A DNA stretch of 64,000 nt, from positions 1 through 64,000 of the forward strand of contig CAJIZJ010000010.1 in the NCBI GenBank assembly GCA_905181825.1. Direction: 5' to 3'. Below the pieces are notes generated by a model, which saw only the letters and a program-made list of their open reading frames with translations, did no database searches and had not been told where the DNA came from. The stretch is from an uncultured Flavobacteriaceae bacterium (GTDB lineage: Bacteria; Bacteroidota; Bacteroidia; Flavobacteriales; Flavobacteriaceae). Within the stretch, counting starts at the first letter, position 1; the number at the start of each line of letters is the position of its first letter. Made by a program: the position numbers and the translations under genes. This document shows, piece by piece, positions 8,101 through 14,962 of the stretch.

Positions 8101-9584
8101 GCTCTTATGTAAATTTCATAATCTGTTCCAGAGTCAAGTCCGGTAATTGTGAAAGGATTTGTTGTGATTGCAGTTCCTGCAGTAGTAGGAGTTCCAGTTC
8201 CTTGAGGTTGTATGATATATTCCCATTGGGTTTCTTCATTATTTACCGTCCATGAAACATCAACAGAACTAGCTGTAACAATAGATGCAGTTAAGTCAGT
8301 TGGCGCTAAACACTCAGGTTGCGGTGCACAAGAGATTAATATTTCATAACCTGATCTAACAACTGATCCATCACTGTCAAACACAAATGTTAAGGCACCT
8401 GTTGCATGTGTAGATGAAATTGGGTCTGGAATTTCTGTCCCATCAAAAACACCTACAATAGTAGATGATGTATCCGGTCCGTCATAAACGGTTAGGTCGT
8501 CATAGTTTGCTTCAGTATTAAAACTAAGAAAAGTAAAAGTCACTAGGTCTCCATCATTTTCAGGAAATACAGTTACAGTTGTCAATTCATTACTTGCATA
8601 GTCTCCATCAGATCCTCCGGAGTCATATAAAGTATCTCCACAAGCTGGATTGGTTGTAAAGCTAGCCATAGCCCAAGAACTATAAGTTCCGCCACAATCA
8701 GTCCTTATATATAGGTCATATGACGTATTAGAATAACAGCCTGTAATTGTTAAAGGATTATCAGAACTAGCGGTGCCAGTTTCTGCAGGAGTTTCACCTG
8801 AAATCAATAATTGATACTCCCATGAGGTAATTTCCGCTTCCGCTGTCCATGAAATGACAGCACCTGTTGCAGATGTACTATCAACTGTTAACATGCTTGG
8901 AGCGGCACAACTTGGGCATGATGCTGTAACATCAGCGACCTCACCATGAATACCTGAAGCGAGTTCTCCACCATCGCCGTTTAGGATTGCCCAAGAAACT
9001 TCAGCAGTCCATGTACCCGTAGTCCAGTTTGAAATTGAAATTTGTGAACCATCAGTTGCAGCAAATAATAAATTTTCAGTACTGCCAGAAGTTACACCAG
9101 CGTTAGCAGCAGTAGCTCCCGCAACAACTACAACGCCATCAACTAATATATCAACCGTTGATCCGTTCCATCCATCTCCATAAGAATCGTTCATTACAAA
9201 AGTGTGTTCACAAGCTGGTGGTGGTGTACAATAACCATTTGTCGTAGGGATTTCTCCATGACTACCCGAAGCTAGAGAAGTACCCTCATTATCTAGGATT
9301 GCCCAAGAAACTTCACCAGTCCATGATCCCGTAGTCCAGTTTGAAAGCGTAATTTCAGTTCCGGTCGCAGCTTGGAATACTAAATTTTCAGTACTACCAG
9401 AAGTTACACTAGCGTCAGCAGCAGTAGCTCCCGCAACAACTACAACGCCATCAACTAATATATCAACCGTTGATCCACTCCATCCATCTCCGTATGAATC
9501 GTTCATCACAAAAGTGTGATCGCATTGGCTGTAAGAAAATAGGGTAAAGCAAAACAGGACTATTAAAGTAGTAATATTTTTCAT
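5112..9584 (-). CDS. Giant T9SS type B adhesin with repeated CUB-like and fibronectin III domains
   Basis: The 1490-residue protein has a signal peptide (ending FSYSQ). Residues ~21-225 are two near-identical 104-residue beta modules (CxHTFVMNDSYGDGW). They are followed by alternating fibronectin-III-like and CUB-like domains to ~835 (each CUB-like unit starts CGDTxYDSGG and ends EILISCAP), then Ig/PKD-like regions. The end (~1400-1490) is a gliding-motility-type C-terminal domain: LSPNGDGLNDCLEL, IEIFNRYGIKVFE, PVGTYFYVV. That domain directs export by T9SS as a type B cargo. It is the first gene of an operon with PorP/SprF and PorE-like genes. Many cysteines suggest disulphide-stabilised domains. 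The ligand is unknown. Confidence 0.88.
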   Translation of the reverse strand: MKNITTLIVLFCFTLFSYSQCDHTFVMNDSYGDGWSGSTVDILVDGVVVVAGATAADASVTSGSTENLVFQAATGTEITLSNWTTGSWTGEVSWAILDNEGTSLASGSHGEIPTTNGYCTPPPACEHTFVMNDSYGDGWNGSTVDILVDGVVVVAGATAANAGVTSGSTENLLFAATDGSQISISNWTTGTWTAEVSWAILNGDGGELASGIHGEVADVTASCPSCAAPSMLTVDSTSATGAVISWTAEAEITSWEYQLLISGETPAETGTASSDNPLTITGCYSNTSYDLYIRTDCGGTYSSWAMASFTTNPACGDTLYDSGGSDGDYASNELTTVTVFPENDGDLVTFTFLSFNTEANYDDLTVYDGPDTSSTIVGVFDGTEIPDPISSTHATGALTFVFDSDGSVVRSGYEILISCAPQPECLAPTDLTASIVTASSVDVSWTVNNEETQWEYIIQPQGTGTPTTAGTAITTNPFTITGLDSGTDYEIYIRAICNATDVSTWTGPLNITTSPACGDTIYDSGGADGDYSSNELTTVTVYPENDGDLVTFTFLSFNTEGCCDDLIVYDGPDITAIVVGEFAGTDIPDPISSTHATGALTFVFDSDGSVVRSGYEILISCAPAPSCFPPNQLNVSNISGTTADFNWTPGTGNDSWEYVILPTGSPAPTAAGTVTTVNSTQFTDLEFLTTYDVYVRADCGADDGYSTWSGPVTFTTTQQTDYTIECGVDVLNINYCYTINDSTFWVFSSTDGFPLKITFNAGTIEGFWDDLTIYDGSDNTGTVLFNNNDSDLDDFAGLVIESTLTSVYIEVDSDGFGSCESSDTYIPWDFVVACKTCVTQSATYEVVGVCEPNQEFYVDVDLTDLGSAVNISMTDGLSAQTTQSTGMFTFGPYEANSNVNITVTNSDDTSCSINSGDLTFLCPPAPNDCSIIYAGEDTGFCEGASTNLTAVYHPLGQDTTSYDVTTQQGCPSPPLTGGVPTSLEIDDRWSDVIDLGFEFCFFGGTYSQILIGSNGVLSFEIDNADSYNGYNIDTDDTLPNSTNTSLSEANIFGVAHDIDPSVCGSINYMVLGSSPSRQFVVNFSEICHFSCNDIQSSSQIILYESSNTIDINIYDKPICDTWNDGLAVVGVQNIEDTIAFTPPERNTSVWEATDEFWRFTPSLGTDDYVFEWFEGTTLLGNEDTVTVSPTETTTYTASITYNLCNGGTATVTDTVVVEISPTPEPIAASDIVYQCPGDESILEVTVDADVADSTTYYWTYDGVDVQSGPDNTYVVPSGQFGDYLVTAIDEAGCFGDTMITVTESIVPELEEGTSFTKCMNEDVDLEVNVLNMDLLGDELEYTWYVDGVEVQSGSDDYYTHTAEQENGMITVVVTDIMSSCESATIIEVGYYMNANCLDMPQGLSPNGDGLNDCLELDHLEDKEDIVKIEIFNRYGIKVFEMNDYMDQWCGQNASDGNDGSNDLLPVGTYFYVVQFASEKEPIISWIYLNY
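7717..7814 (-). repeat. 98-bp exact intragenic repeat, copy 2 of CUB-like unit end
   Basis: Bases 7717-7814 are identical to 8323-8420, an offset of 606 bases (202 codons). They encode the end of a CUB-like domain (SSTHATGALTFVF and the EILISCAP segment). A second identical stretch of 55 bases occurs at 7904-7958 and 8510-8564 with the same offset. The repeat unit therefore spans one fibronectin III plus one CUB-like domain. Confidence 0.9.
8323..8420 (-). repeat. 98-bp exact intragenic repeat, copy 1 of CUB-like unit end
   Basis: This is the partner of 7717-7814. Identity at the DNA level, including silent positions, points to recent duplication or gene conversion within the adhesin gene rather than selection on the protein alone. 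Confidence 0.9.
9105..9164 (-). repeat. 60-bp exact repeat in N-terminal adhesin module (second module)
   Basis: Identical to 9417-9476 at an offset of 312 bases (104 codons). It encodes the VDILVDGVVVVAGATAA segment of the second N-terminal module. The flanking sequence of the two modules is also very similar but interrupted by single substitutions. Confidence 0.9.
9417..9476 (-). repeat. 60-bp exact repeat in N-terminal adhesin module (first module)
   Basis: Partner of 9105-9164, in the first of the two tandem 104-residue modules that directly follow the signal peptide. Confidence 0.9.
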
Positions 9585-9628
9585 AAAATTAAATTGGTTG
9601 TTTTTAAAGAGAATGAAGATAATTAATT

Positions 9629-9656
9629 TACAATGTTAACTGTTGTTAACATTGTA
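9629..9656. promoter_or_regulatory. Perfect 12-bp inverted repeat between adhesin operon and hflX
   Basis: The arms TACAATGTTAAC and GTTAACATTGTA are perfectly complementary around a four-base TGTT centre. The site lies 45 bases upstream of the adhesin start on the minus strand and about 105 bases upstream of the hflX promoter box. There is no T-run next to it, so a terminator is unlikely. A dimeric regulator's operator for the adhesin operon is the likeliest reading, but this is inference. Confidence 0.5.
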
Positions 9657-9760
9657 TTAATAGTTTAAATGCGTATTTTATCGATAAAGTGCAGCTAGAT
9701 TAAAGCTGTGTGCATTATAATATTTAAAATTTTACTTCTTTTAATCTAGTTTTTAATATT

Positions 9761-9768
9761 TACCTTTG
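9761..9768 (+). promoter_or_regulatory. hflX promoter -7 box (TACCTTTG)
   Basis: TACCTTTG fits the Bacteroidota -7 consensus TAnnTTTG exactly and lies 13 bases before the hflX ATG. No convincing -33 TTG element is seen upstream. It predicts a leader of roughly nine bases. Confidence 0.6.
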
Positions 9769-9781
9769 TGCAAACATATTT

Positions 9782-10996
9782 ATGTTAGAAAAAAAAGATA
9801 TTAATTTAGAAAAAGCAGTGTTGATTGGTGTCATTACCAAATCGCAAGACGAAATCAAATCTAAAGAGTATTTAGAGGAGCTTGAGTTTCTAACCTATAC
9901 TGCAGGAGGGGAAGTGATGAAGCGCTTCACTCAAAAGATGGACATGCCTAACCCTAAAACGTTCATTGGAACAGGGAAAATGGAAGAGCTTCGCGTCTTT
10001 ATTGAAGAAAATAACATAGGGACTGCCATTTTTGATGACGAATTATCTTCAGCACAAGAAAGAAATATTAGTAAAATATTAAATTGCAAAGTTTTAGATA
10101 GAACTAATCTCATTCTAGATATTTTTGCCCAAAGGGCACAAACAAGTTATGCTAGGACCCAAGTTGAATTGGCGCAGTGTGAGTATTTATTACCAAGACT
10201 AAAAGGAATGTGGACGCACCTGGAGCGACAAAAAGGGGGTATTGGTATGCGTGGGCCTGGTGAAACAGAAATTGAAACTGACCGTCGGATTGTGAGAGAA
10301 AAAATCGCATTACTCAAGGCAAAAATCAAAAAAATTGACAAGCAAATGTCAATCCAACGAAGTAACAGAGGGGCTATGGTACGGGTTGCTCTTGTGGGGT
10401 ATACTAATGTTGGGAAATCTACTTTAATGAATGTAATTAGTAAATCAGACGTATTTGCTGAAAATAAATTATTCGCAACTTTAGATACTACTGTACGTAA
10501 AGTGGTGGTTAAAAACCTTCCTTTTTTAATGAGTGATACGGTTGGGTTTATAAGAAAGCTTCCAACACAATTAGTTGATTCATTTAAGAGTACACTGGAT
10601 GAGGTCAGAGAATCCGACTTACTTTTGCATGTCGTGGATATTTCTCATCCAAGTTTCGAGGAGCATATCGCTTCTGTAAATTTAATTTTAGGGGAAATAA
10701 ATGCGTTAGACAAACCCACCTTGATGGTTTTTAATAAGATAGATGCTTATGAAGCTGAACCATTTGATGATACGGACTTAATAGCGATCCGTACTGAGGC
10801 ACATTACTCTTTGGATGAGTGGAAAGCGACTTGGATGTCTAAAATTGGCAAAAACTCTTTATTTATTTCAGCCCTAAACAAAGACAATTTAGAAGACTTT
10901 AAAAAACGTGTTTATGATACAGTTCGTGAAATTCACATAAAGAGATTTCCTTATAATCACTTTTTGTACCCTGACTACGAGGATATTATTGAATAA
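9782..10996 (+). CDS. hflX: GTPase HflX
   Basis: HflX is a ribosome-associated GTPase that splits stalled or stress-arrested 70S ribosomes. The 404-residue protein has the N-terminal nucleotide-binding HflX domain (residues ~10-110, FIGTGKMEEL), a helical linker with GGIGMRGPGETEIETDRR, and the G domain from ~200: Walker A GYTNVGKST, G3 DTVGF, G4 NKID, and G5 SAL. Length is close to that usual for the family. The ATG at 9782 follows a good promoter box. It is a single-gene unit closed by its own terminator. Confidence 0.97.
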   Translation: MLEKKDINLEKAVLIGVITKSQDEIKSKEYLEELEFLTYTAGGEVMKRFTQKMDMPNPKTFIGTGKMEELRVFIEENNIGTAIFDDELSSAQERNISKILNCKVLDRTNLILDIFAQRAQTSYARTQVELAQCEYLLPRLKGMWTHLERQKGGIGMRGPGETEIETDRRIVREKIALLKAKIKKIDKQMSIQRSNRGAMVRVALVGYTNVGKSTLMNVISKSDVFAENKLFATLDTTVRKVVVKNLPFLMSDTVGFIRKLPTQLVDSFKSTLDEVRESDLLLHVVDISHPSFEEHIASVNLILGEINALDKPTLMVFNKIDAYEAEPFDDTDLIAIRTEAHYSLDEWKATWMSKIGKNSLFISALNKDNLEDFKKRVYDTVREIHIKRFPYNHFLYPDYEDIIE

Positions 10997-11023
10997 AAAA
11001 AGCAGCGAATAGCTGCTTTTTTT
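10995..11023. terminator. Terminator after hflX
   Basis: The stem AGCAGC / GCTGCT with five-base loop GAATA is preceded by an A-run that begins inside the hflX stop codon and followed by seven T. The symmetric A and T flanks could also stop the minus-strand operon that ends at 11039. Confidence 0.88.
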
Positions 11024-11038
11024 ATAGAGTCAATACGA

Positions 11039-11890
11039 TTAAAAACTATAATTTATTCCGAGTCCAATTACTTGTCGTGTTTGTAAACCCTCAAACGCGT
11101 TGTCATCATAAATAGCTTGAAATGCCAAGTTTGTTGAGAAGTATTTATTAATACCCATCACAATATTAATCGTATAATCAAGATCTACATTTTGAGGATC
11201 TCCTAGGTAGTCTGAGTATAGATTTAGGATGTTTTCCATCGTTATATTTTCCATCAAAGTGAATTTATAATAGGCTCCTATAGAGGCTCCCAACTCATAC
11301 CGCGTGCTTTTCCCTTCTTCTACCCCAAAGTAAGCTGCGTCTGGCAGTGTAAGCTCTTTATCCACGACAATTAATTTTGAAGTTGCAGGAGCTATATTCA
11401 CTTTTAAGTTATCGCTTTTTCTCCAAAGCATTCCGGGACCAACTTGTAAATATCCGGGAGACAAAAGACGTGTAGGCCCTTTAGTTTCACTATTAAGGTC
11501 GTCAGTAAATTGTGTTTTAAAATTTAGAAATAGCGAGTAATTCCAGTATCCTTTTGCCTTTTTCCCCAAAACAGAATTCCATTCTAGGCGGTCATCTGAT
11601 TTTTGTATGTCCTGTTCTTTAATTTTTGTAATTCCAAAAGCAGCAATAATTTTATTGTCCCAAGACCAGCTTGCTTTGGAGTAGTTAAAATCATAGTTGA
11701 TACCTATTGCACCAGAAATATTACTGACTCCCCCTGCAACCCAATTATCAAAAGAAGATTGATTTAGTAAAAATGAGAAGGTGCCTCCTTTTGTCCACGC
11801 AGAACTAGGGATACTATCTTGTGTTTTTTCTTGTGAATAAATACTGTGAATTTGTACTGTTAATGCAATTAATAAAATTATTTTTTTCAT
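11039..11890 (-). CDS. DUF3078 domain-containing outer-membrane-like protein
   Basis: The 283-residue exported protein has a signal peptide ending near IYSQ, then the DUF3078 hallmark WTKGGTFSFLLNQSSFDNWVAGG, followed by alternating beta strands and a C-terminal GLGINYSF. The terminal phenylalanine and the strand pattern suggest an outer-membrane barrel. Its function is not known. It is the last gene of a run that starts with the suf genes, 37 bases after a DUF2480 gene, so it may share transcripts with Fe-S assembly; no functional link is shown by the sequence. Confidence 0.85.
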   Translation of the reverse strand: MKKIILLIALTVQIHSIYSQEKTQDSIPSSAWTKGGTFSFLLNQSSFDNWVAGGVSNISGAIGINYDFNYSKASWSWDNKIIAAFGITKIKEQDIQKSDDRLEWNSVLGKKAKGYWNYSLFLNFKTQFTDDLNSETKGPTRLLSPGYLQVGPGMLWRKSDNLKVNIAPATSKLIVVDKELTLPDAAYFGVEEGKSTRYELGASIGAYYKFTLMENITMENILNLYSDYLGDPQNVDLDYTINIVMGINKYFSTNLAFQAIYDDNAFEGLQTRQVIGLGINYSF

Positions 11891-11927
11891 GTGTTAATAG
11901 ATTTGGGGATTAATAATAAATAAAGTC

Positions 11928-12437
11928 TTATTTTTTCTTGTAAAGAGGTACTGATGAACATGCTTCTCCATAAAGTATCGATTTTGCAGTAGGTTGCAAT
12001 TTGTCAATCAAAAAAAGATAAGCATTTTGTGGAACAGGCTTATTAGAACAGCCTTTAATAATTACAGGTTTGTTTGTACAGTGGCTGAGATCCAAATCGT
12101 TAATTATTTTTTGATAAAGACTCGTTTCTAAAGCTTCTAAGTCGCCAACAACAACCTGTTTAGCAGTTCCTGAGAGCCGGAGTCTTACAAGCATATAGGC
12201 CCACCCTGGAATGATTGCATCTGAAGTACAGCAAAGGGCAACATATTTATTTTGATAGGCACTCCATTCATGTGCCTCTACAAAGGCTCTGAATTCTTTT
12301 TCGCGAAGAACTAAGCTTTCGTATAACCAGTCTTTAATGTCAAACACTACACGTGTTCCGTTAGGGTAATAGTCTTCTAAGTCAATTGTGATTAAAGCGC
12401 TATTAGCTACACGATTTATAATCTCAGGCGTTTTCAT
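11928..12437 (-). CDS. DUF2480 family protein
   Basis: This 169-residue cytoplasmic protein has no signal peptide or membrane segment. It matches the DUF2480 family as I remember it: N-terminal RVANSALITIDLEDYYP, the middle CCTSDAIIPGWAYMLV, and a C-terminal cysteine motif (VIIKGCSNKPVP). The paired and spaced cysteines (CC, HCTNK, KGCS, EACSS) would suit metal or Fe-S binding. Its start follows the sufT stop by two bases, which places it in the Fe-S assembly operon. A role in that pathway is inference. Confidence 0.85.
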   Translation of the reverse strand: MKTPEIINRVANSALITIDLEDYYPNGTRVVFDIKDWLYESLVLREKEFRAFVEAHEWSAYQNKYVALCCTSDAIIPGWAYMLVRLRLSGTAKQVVVGDLEALETSLYQKIINDLDLSHCTNKPVIIKGCSNKPVPQNAYLFLIDKLQPTAKSILYGEACSSVPLYKKK

Positions 12438-12439
12438 GA

Positions 12440-12766
12440 TTATAGCATTCCAAGTTCTAGCTTAGCTTCTTCACTCATCAAGTCTTGCGTCCAAGGGGGA
12501 TCAAAAGTGATTTCAACTTCTGCGTCTTTGACAGCATCTAATGATTTTATTTTTTCTTCTACTTCTAAAGGAAGCGTTTCAGCGACCGGACAGTTTGGAG
12601 TGGTCAGCGTCATTAAGACTTTTACCTCATAATCTTCATTTACAAAGACATCATAAATGAGCCCTAGTTCATAAATATCTACTGGTATTTCTGGATCAAA
12701 AATTGTTTTTATGACACGAACTATTTTTTCTCCTAAAGCATTAACGTCAATTTCTTCGGTATTCAT
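12440..12766 (-). CDS. sufT: SufT-like Fe-S maturation protein (MIP18/DUF59 family)
   Basis: The 108-residue protein has the DUF59/MIP18 fold: VIKTIFDPEIPVDIYELGLIYDV near the start and the active motif MTLTTPNCPVAETLP with the conserved cysteine, ending in a PPWTQDLMSEEAK segment typical of SufT-type members. These proteins help load Fe-S clusters onto target proteins. The start codon overlaps the sufE stop by four bases, which indicates translational coupling. Confidence 0.9.
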   Translation of the reverse strand: MNTEEIDVNALGEKIVRVIKTIFDPEIPVDIYELGLIYDVFVNEDYEVKVLMTLTTPNCPVAETLPLEVEEKIKSLDAVKDAEVEITFDPPWTQDLMSEEAKLELGML

Positions 12767-13188
12767 AATCCTATTTGTGTTTGATATGCTACTGCATACA
12801 TTTTTATTTTTTTAATCATACTTACTAAGCCATTTGCTCGAGTGGGAGATAGGTGCTCTTTAAGCCCAATTTCGTCAATAAAATCAGTATTTGTCTTTAG
12901 GATAATTTCAGGGCTTTGGTTTGAAAAAACTCTAATCAAAATTGCTACAATGCCTTTTGTTATAATTGCATCACTGTCAGCAGTAAATATAATTTTATCA
13001 CTTTCTAACTCAGCATGAAGCCAGACCTTACTTTGACACCCTTTAATGATATTATCCTCAGTTTTGAACTGTGGTTCAACGATCGGTAATGATTTCCCTA
13101 GTTCAATCATATATTCGTACCGCTCCATCCAGTCTTCAAACATAGAAAACTCGTCTATTAACTCTTCTTTTATGGTTTCAATTTTCAT
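12763..13188 (-). CDS. sufE: SufE family sulfur acceptor
   Basis: SufE accepts persulfide sulfur from SufS and passes it to the SufBCD scaffold. The protein (141 residues from the ATG at 13188) has the N-terminal helix FSMFEDWMERYEYMIELG and the active-site loop IKGCQSKVWL with the acceptor cysteine. A start at 13203 would add five residues (MYFCS), but those bases include the promoter box TATTTTTG, so 13188 is preferred. The gene appears to have its own promoter inside the suf cluster and is followed by sufT with a four-base overlap. Confidence 0.93.
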   Translation of the reverse strand: MKIETIKEELIDEFSMFEDWMERYEYMIELGKSLPIVEPQFKTEDNIIKGCQSKVWLHAELESDKIIFTADSDAIITKGIVAILIRVFSNQSPEIILKTNTDFIDEIGLKEHLSPTRANGLVSMIKKIKMYAVAYQTQIGL

Positions 13189-13192
13189 ACTA

Positions 13193-13200
13193 CAAAAATA
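13193..13200 (-). promoter_or_regulatory. sufE promoter -7 box (TATTTTTG), predicted leaderless
   Basis: TATTTTTG on the minus strand matches TAnnTTTG exactly and is separated from the sufE ATG by only four bases (TAGT). Transcription should therefore begin at or within a base of the start codon. A -33 element is not clear. Confidence 0.5.
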
Positions 13201-13219
13201 CAATTCTTAAATTGGAATC

Positions 13220-13666
13220 TTAATTTTCTTTTATAGATATTATAAGCTCAACTAACTCCTTTAGTTCTTTAGGTGGGTTTTTGTGGTCGAAATCACTGGA
13301 TTTTATAGTATCTCCTTTTTTAATTATGGATACGTGTGCGAAAGGCACTCGATCTGATTGTCTTAAATTAGAAGGAGCCGTTAATTGACTTATAGATTTG
13401 AGGTCAATCGCCTCCACTAAATCAATACAGATTTTCCATTCTTTAGCAGAAATTGTACCTGTGATAGGCTTTAGTTTTTCATAGTCTTTAAATAAGATAA
13501 CTGATTTTTCAGTTATAGAAATTTCTTCAAAAAAACCACGGGTATGCGCCTGGTATATTACGGTGAGCTCATGTTGTCCTAACTCTTTTAAGGAGTTATC
13601 ATTTGGTGCTTTAGCAGAGTTACAAGCTAAAACAATTAAAGTCAAACAAGTGATTAGTAGTTTCAT
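13220..13666 (-). CDS. Small lipoprotein of unknown function in the suf cluster
   Basis: The 148-residue protein begins with a short lipoprotein signal peptide with lipobox LACN (cysteine at residue 15). The mature part is alternating strand and helix with no motif I recognise; ITEKSVILFKDYEKLKPITGTISAKEW looks like one half of a small alpha/beta sandwich. The gene lies between sufS (57 bases upstream) and sufE (31 bases downstream) on the same strand. It may simply be inserted in the cluster; nothing in the sequence proves a role in Fe-S assembly. There are no cysteines in the mature chain beyond the lipid-bearing one and one in KICIDL. Confidence 0.7.
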   Translation of the reverse strand: MKLLITCLTLIVLACNSAKAPNDNSLKELGQHELTVIYQAHTRGFFEEISITEKSVILFKDYEKLKPITGTISAKEWKICIDLVEAIDLKSISQLTAPSNLRQSDRVPFAHVSIIKKGDTIKSSDFDHKNPPKELKELVELIISIKEN

Positions 13667-13723
13667 ATGCCTTTGGTAAAGTCAATTTATACAAGTTATT
13701 TTATAAAAGTAATAAAATATAAA

Positions 13724-14962
13724 CTAACGCAACATCATTGTGGCTCTTTTAACCCCTTCTACAAAAACATCTATTTCTTGTTTGGTATTATAGAAAGAAA
13801 AGGAGGCTCTAGCAGTTCCTGAGATTCCAAAGAAATCCATAATTGGCTGTGCGCAGTGTTGCCCTGTACGAATTGCAATCCCTAGCTTATCAATAATAGT
13901 TCCAAGGTCATAGGCATGGACACCTTCAATGTTAAATGAGATCACTGATGTTTTGTTTTCTTTTGGGCCGTAGATTTTCATACCACTAATAGCATTCATT
14001 TTCCCAGTAGCATATTCTAATAGCTCATGTTCGTAAGAAGCAATAGCATCAAAACCAATAGAATTCATGTAGTCAATCGCCGCTCCAAAAGCGATTCCAC
14101 CACAAATATTTGGAGTTCCAGCTTCAAATTTATGAGGGAGTCCAGCATAAGTTGTTTCTTCAAAGGTTACCTCCGAAATCATTTCTCCACCTCCCTGATA
14201 AGGGGGCAGTTTATGAAGCCAAGCTTCTTTTGCATAGAGCATTCCAACTCCTGTTGGTCCACACATTTTATGTCCAGAAGTCACATAAAAGTCTACATCT
14301 AAAGCCTGAACATCGGGCTTAATGTGAGGGCAAGCCTGTGCGCCATCAATTAATATTGCAGCTCCTACTTTATGTGCTTTTTGAATCATTTCCTCAATAG
14401 GGTTAATGGTTCCCAAGGCGTTAGAAATATGATTTACAAAAACCAGTTTTGGATTTAAAAGCAACAAGTTGTCATAAGCATCCATGTCTAAGGCCCCCTC
14501 TTGTGTCATGGGAATTACTTTTAAAGTTGCTTTTGTTTTTTCACAAAGCATTTGCCAAGGTACAATGTTGCTATGGTGTTCTAATGCAGATACTAAAACA
14601 GTATCAGATTTCGTTAGCAAGCCAGCAAATCCATTCGCTACCAAATTAATACTATGAGTAGTCCCAGAAGTAAATATGATTTCGTGAGAATGCAACGCGT
14701 TAAAGTGCTTTTGAATTATTTGCCGAGCGCCTTCATATTTGTCTGTTGCTTCCTGACTTAGTGTGTGTACTCCTCTATGGATATTTGAATTGTAATTTGA
14801 GTAATAATCGACAATGACATCAATAACTTGCTGAGGTGTTTGTGAGGTAGCCGCATTGTCAAAGTAAATTAAGGGCTTCCCATTAACATTTCTCGAAAGT
14901 ATCGGAAAATCATTTCGGATATTTTCTACATCAAAAATCATATTTGAGTTTTGGTTTTTCAT
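13724..14962 (-). CDS. sufS: Cysteine desulfurase SufS
   Basis: SufS is a PLP enzyme that removes sulfur from cysteine for Fe-S clusters. The protein has 412 residues, in the normal size range. Visible motifs are the N-terminal YFDNAATSQTP, HRGVHTLS, the PLP-lysine segment VTSGHKMCGPTGVGMLY, and the catalytic cysteine in RTGQHCAQPIM. The ATG at 14962 shares one base with the sufD stop (TAATG), implying coupled translation; an alternative ATG seven codons in (14941) is also possible. It follows sufD and precedes a small lipoprotein gene. Confidence 0.96.
   Translation of the reverse strand: MKNQNSNMIFDVENIRNDFPILSRNVNGKPLIYFDNAATSQTPQQVIDVIVDYYSNYNSNIHRGVHTLSQEATDKYEGARQIIQKHFNALHSHEIIFTSGTTHSINLVANGFAGLLTKSDTVLVSALEHHSNIVPWQMLCEKTKATLKVIPMTQEGALDMDAYDNLLLLNPKLVFVNHISNALGTINPIEEMIQKAHKVGAAILIDGAQACPHIKPDVQALDVDFYVTSGHKMCGPTGVGMLYAKEAWLHKLPPYQGGGEMISEVTFEETTYAGLPHKFEAGTPNICGGIAFGAAIDYMNSIGFDAIASYEHELLEYATGKMNAISGMKIYGPKENKTSVISFNIEGVHAYDLGTIIDKLGIAIRTGQHCAQPIMDFFGISGTARASFSFYNTKQEIDVFVEGVKRATMMLR

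Noticed and set aside
5112-9584. Repeats in the adhesin gene as a possible CRISPR or mobile element
   Set aside because: The repeats are in frame, spaced by whole protein modules (104 and 202 codons), not separated by unique spacers of constant size, and they encode recognisable domains.
14027-14649. Plus-strand open frames within sufS
   Set aside because: They lie opposite conserved SufS motifs in an antisense frame and show no domain or signal features of their own.
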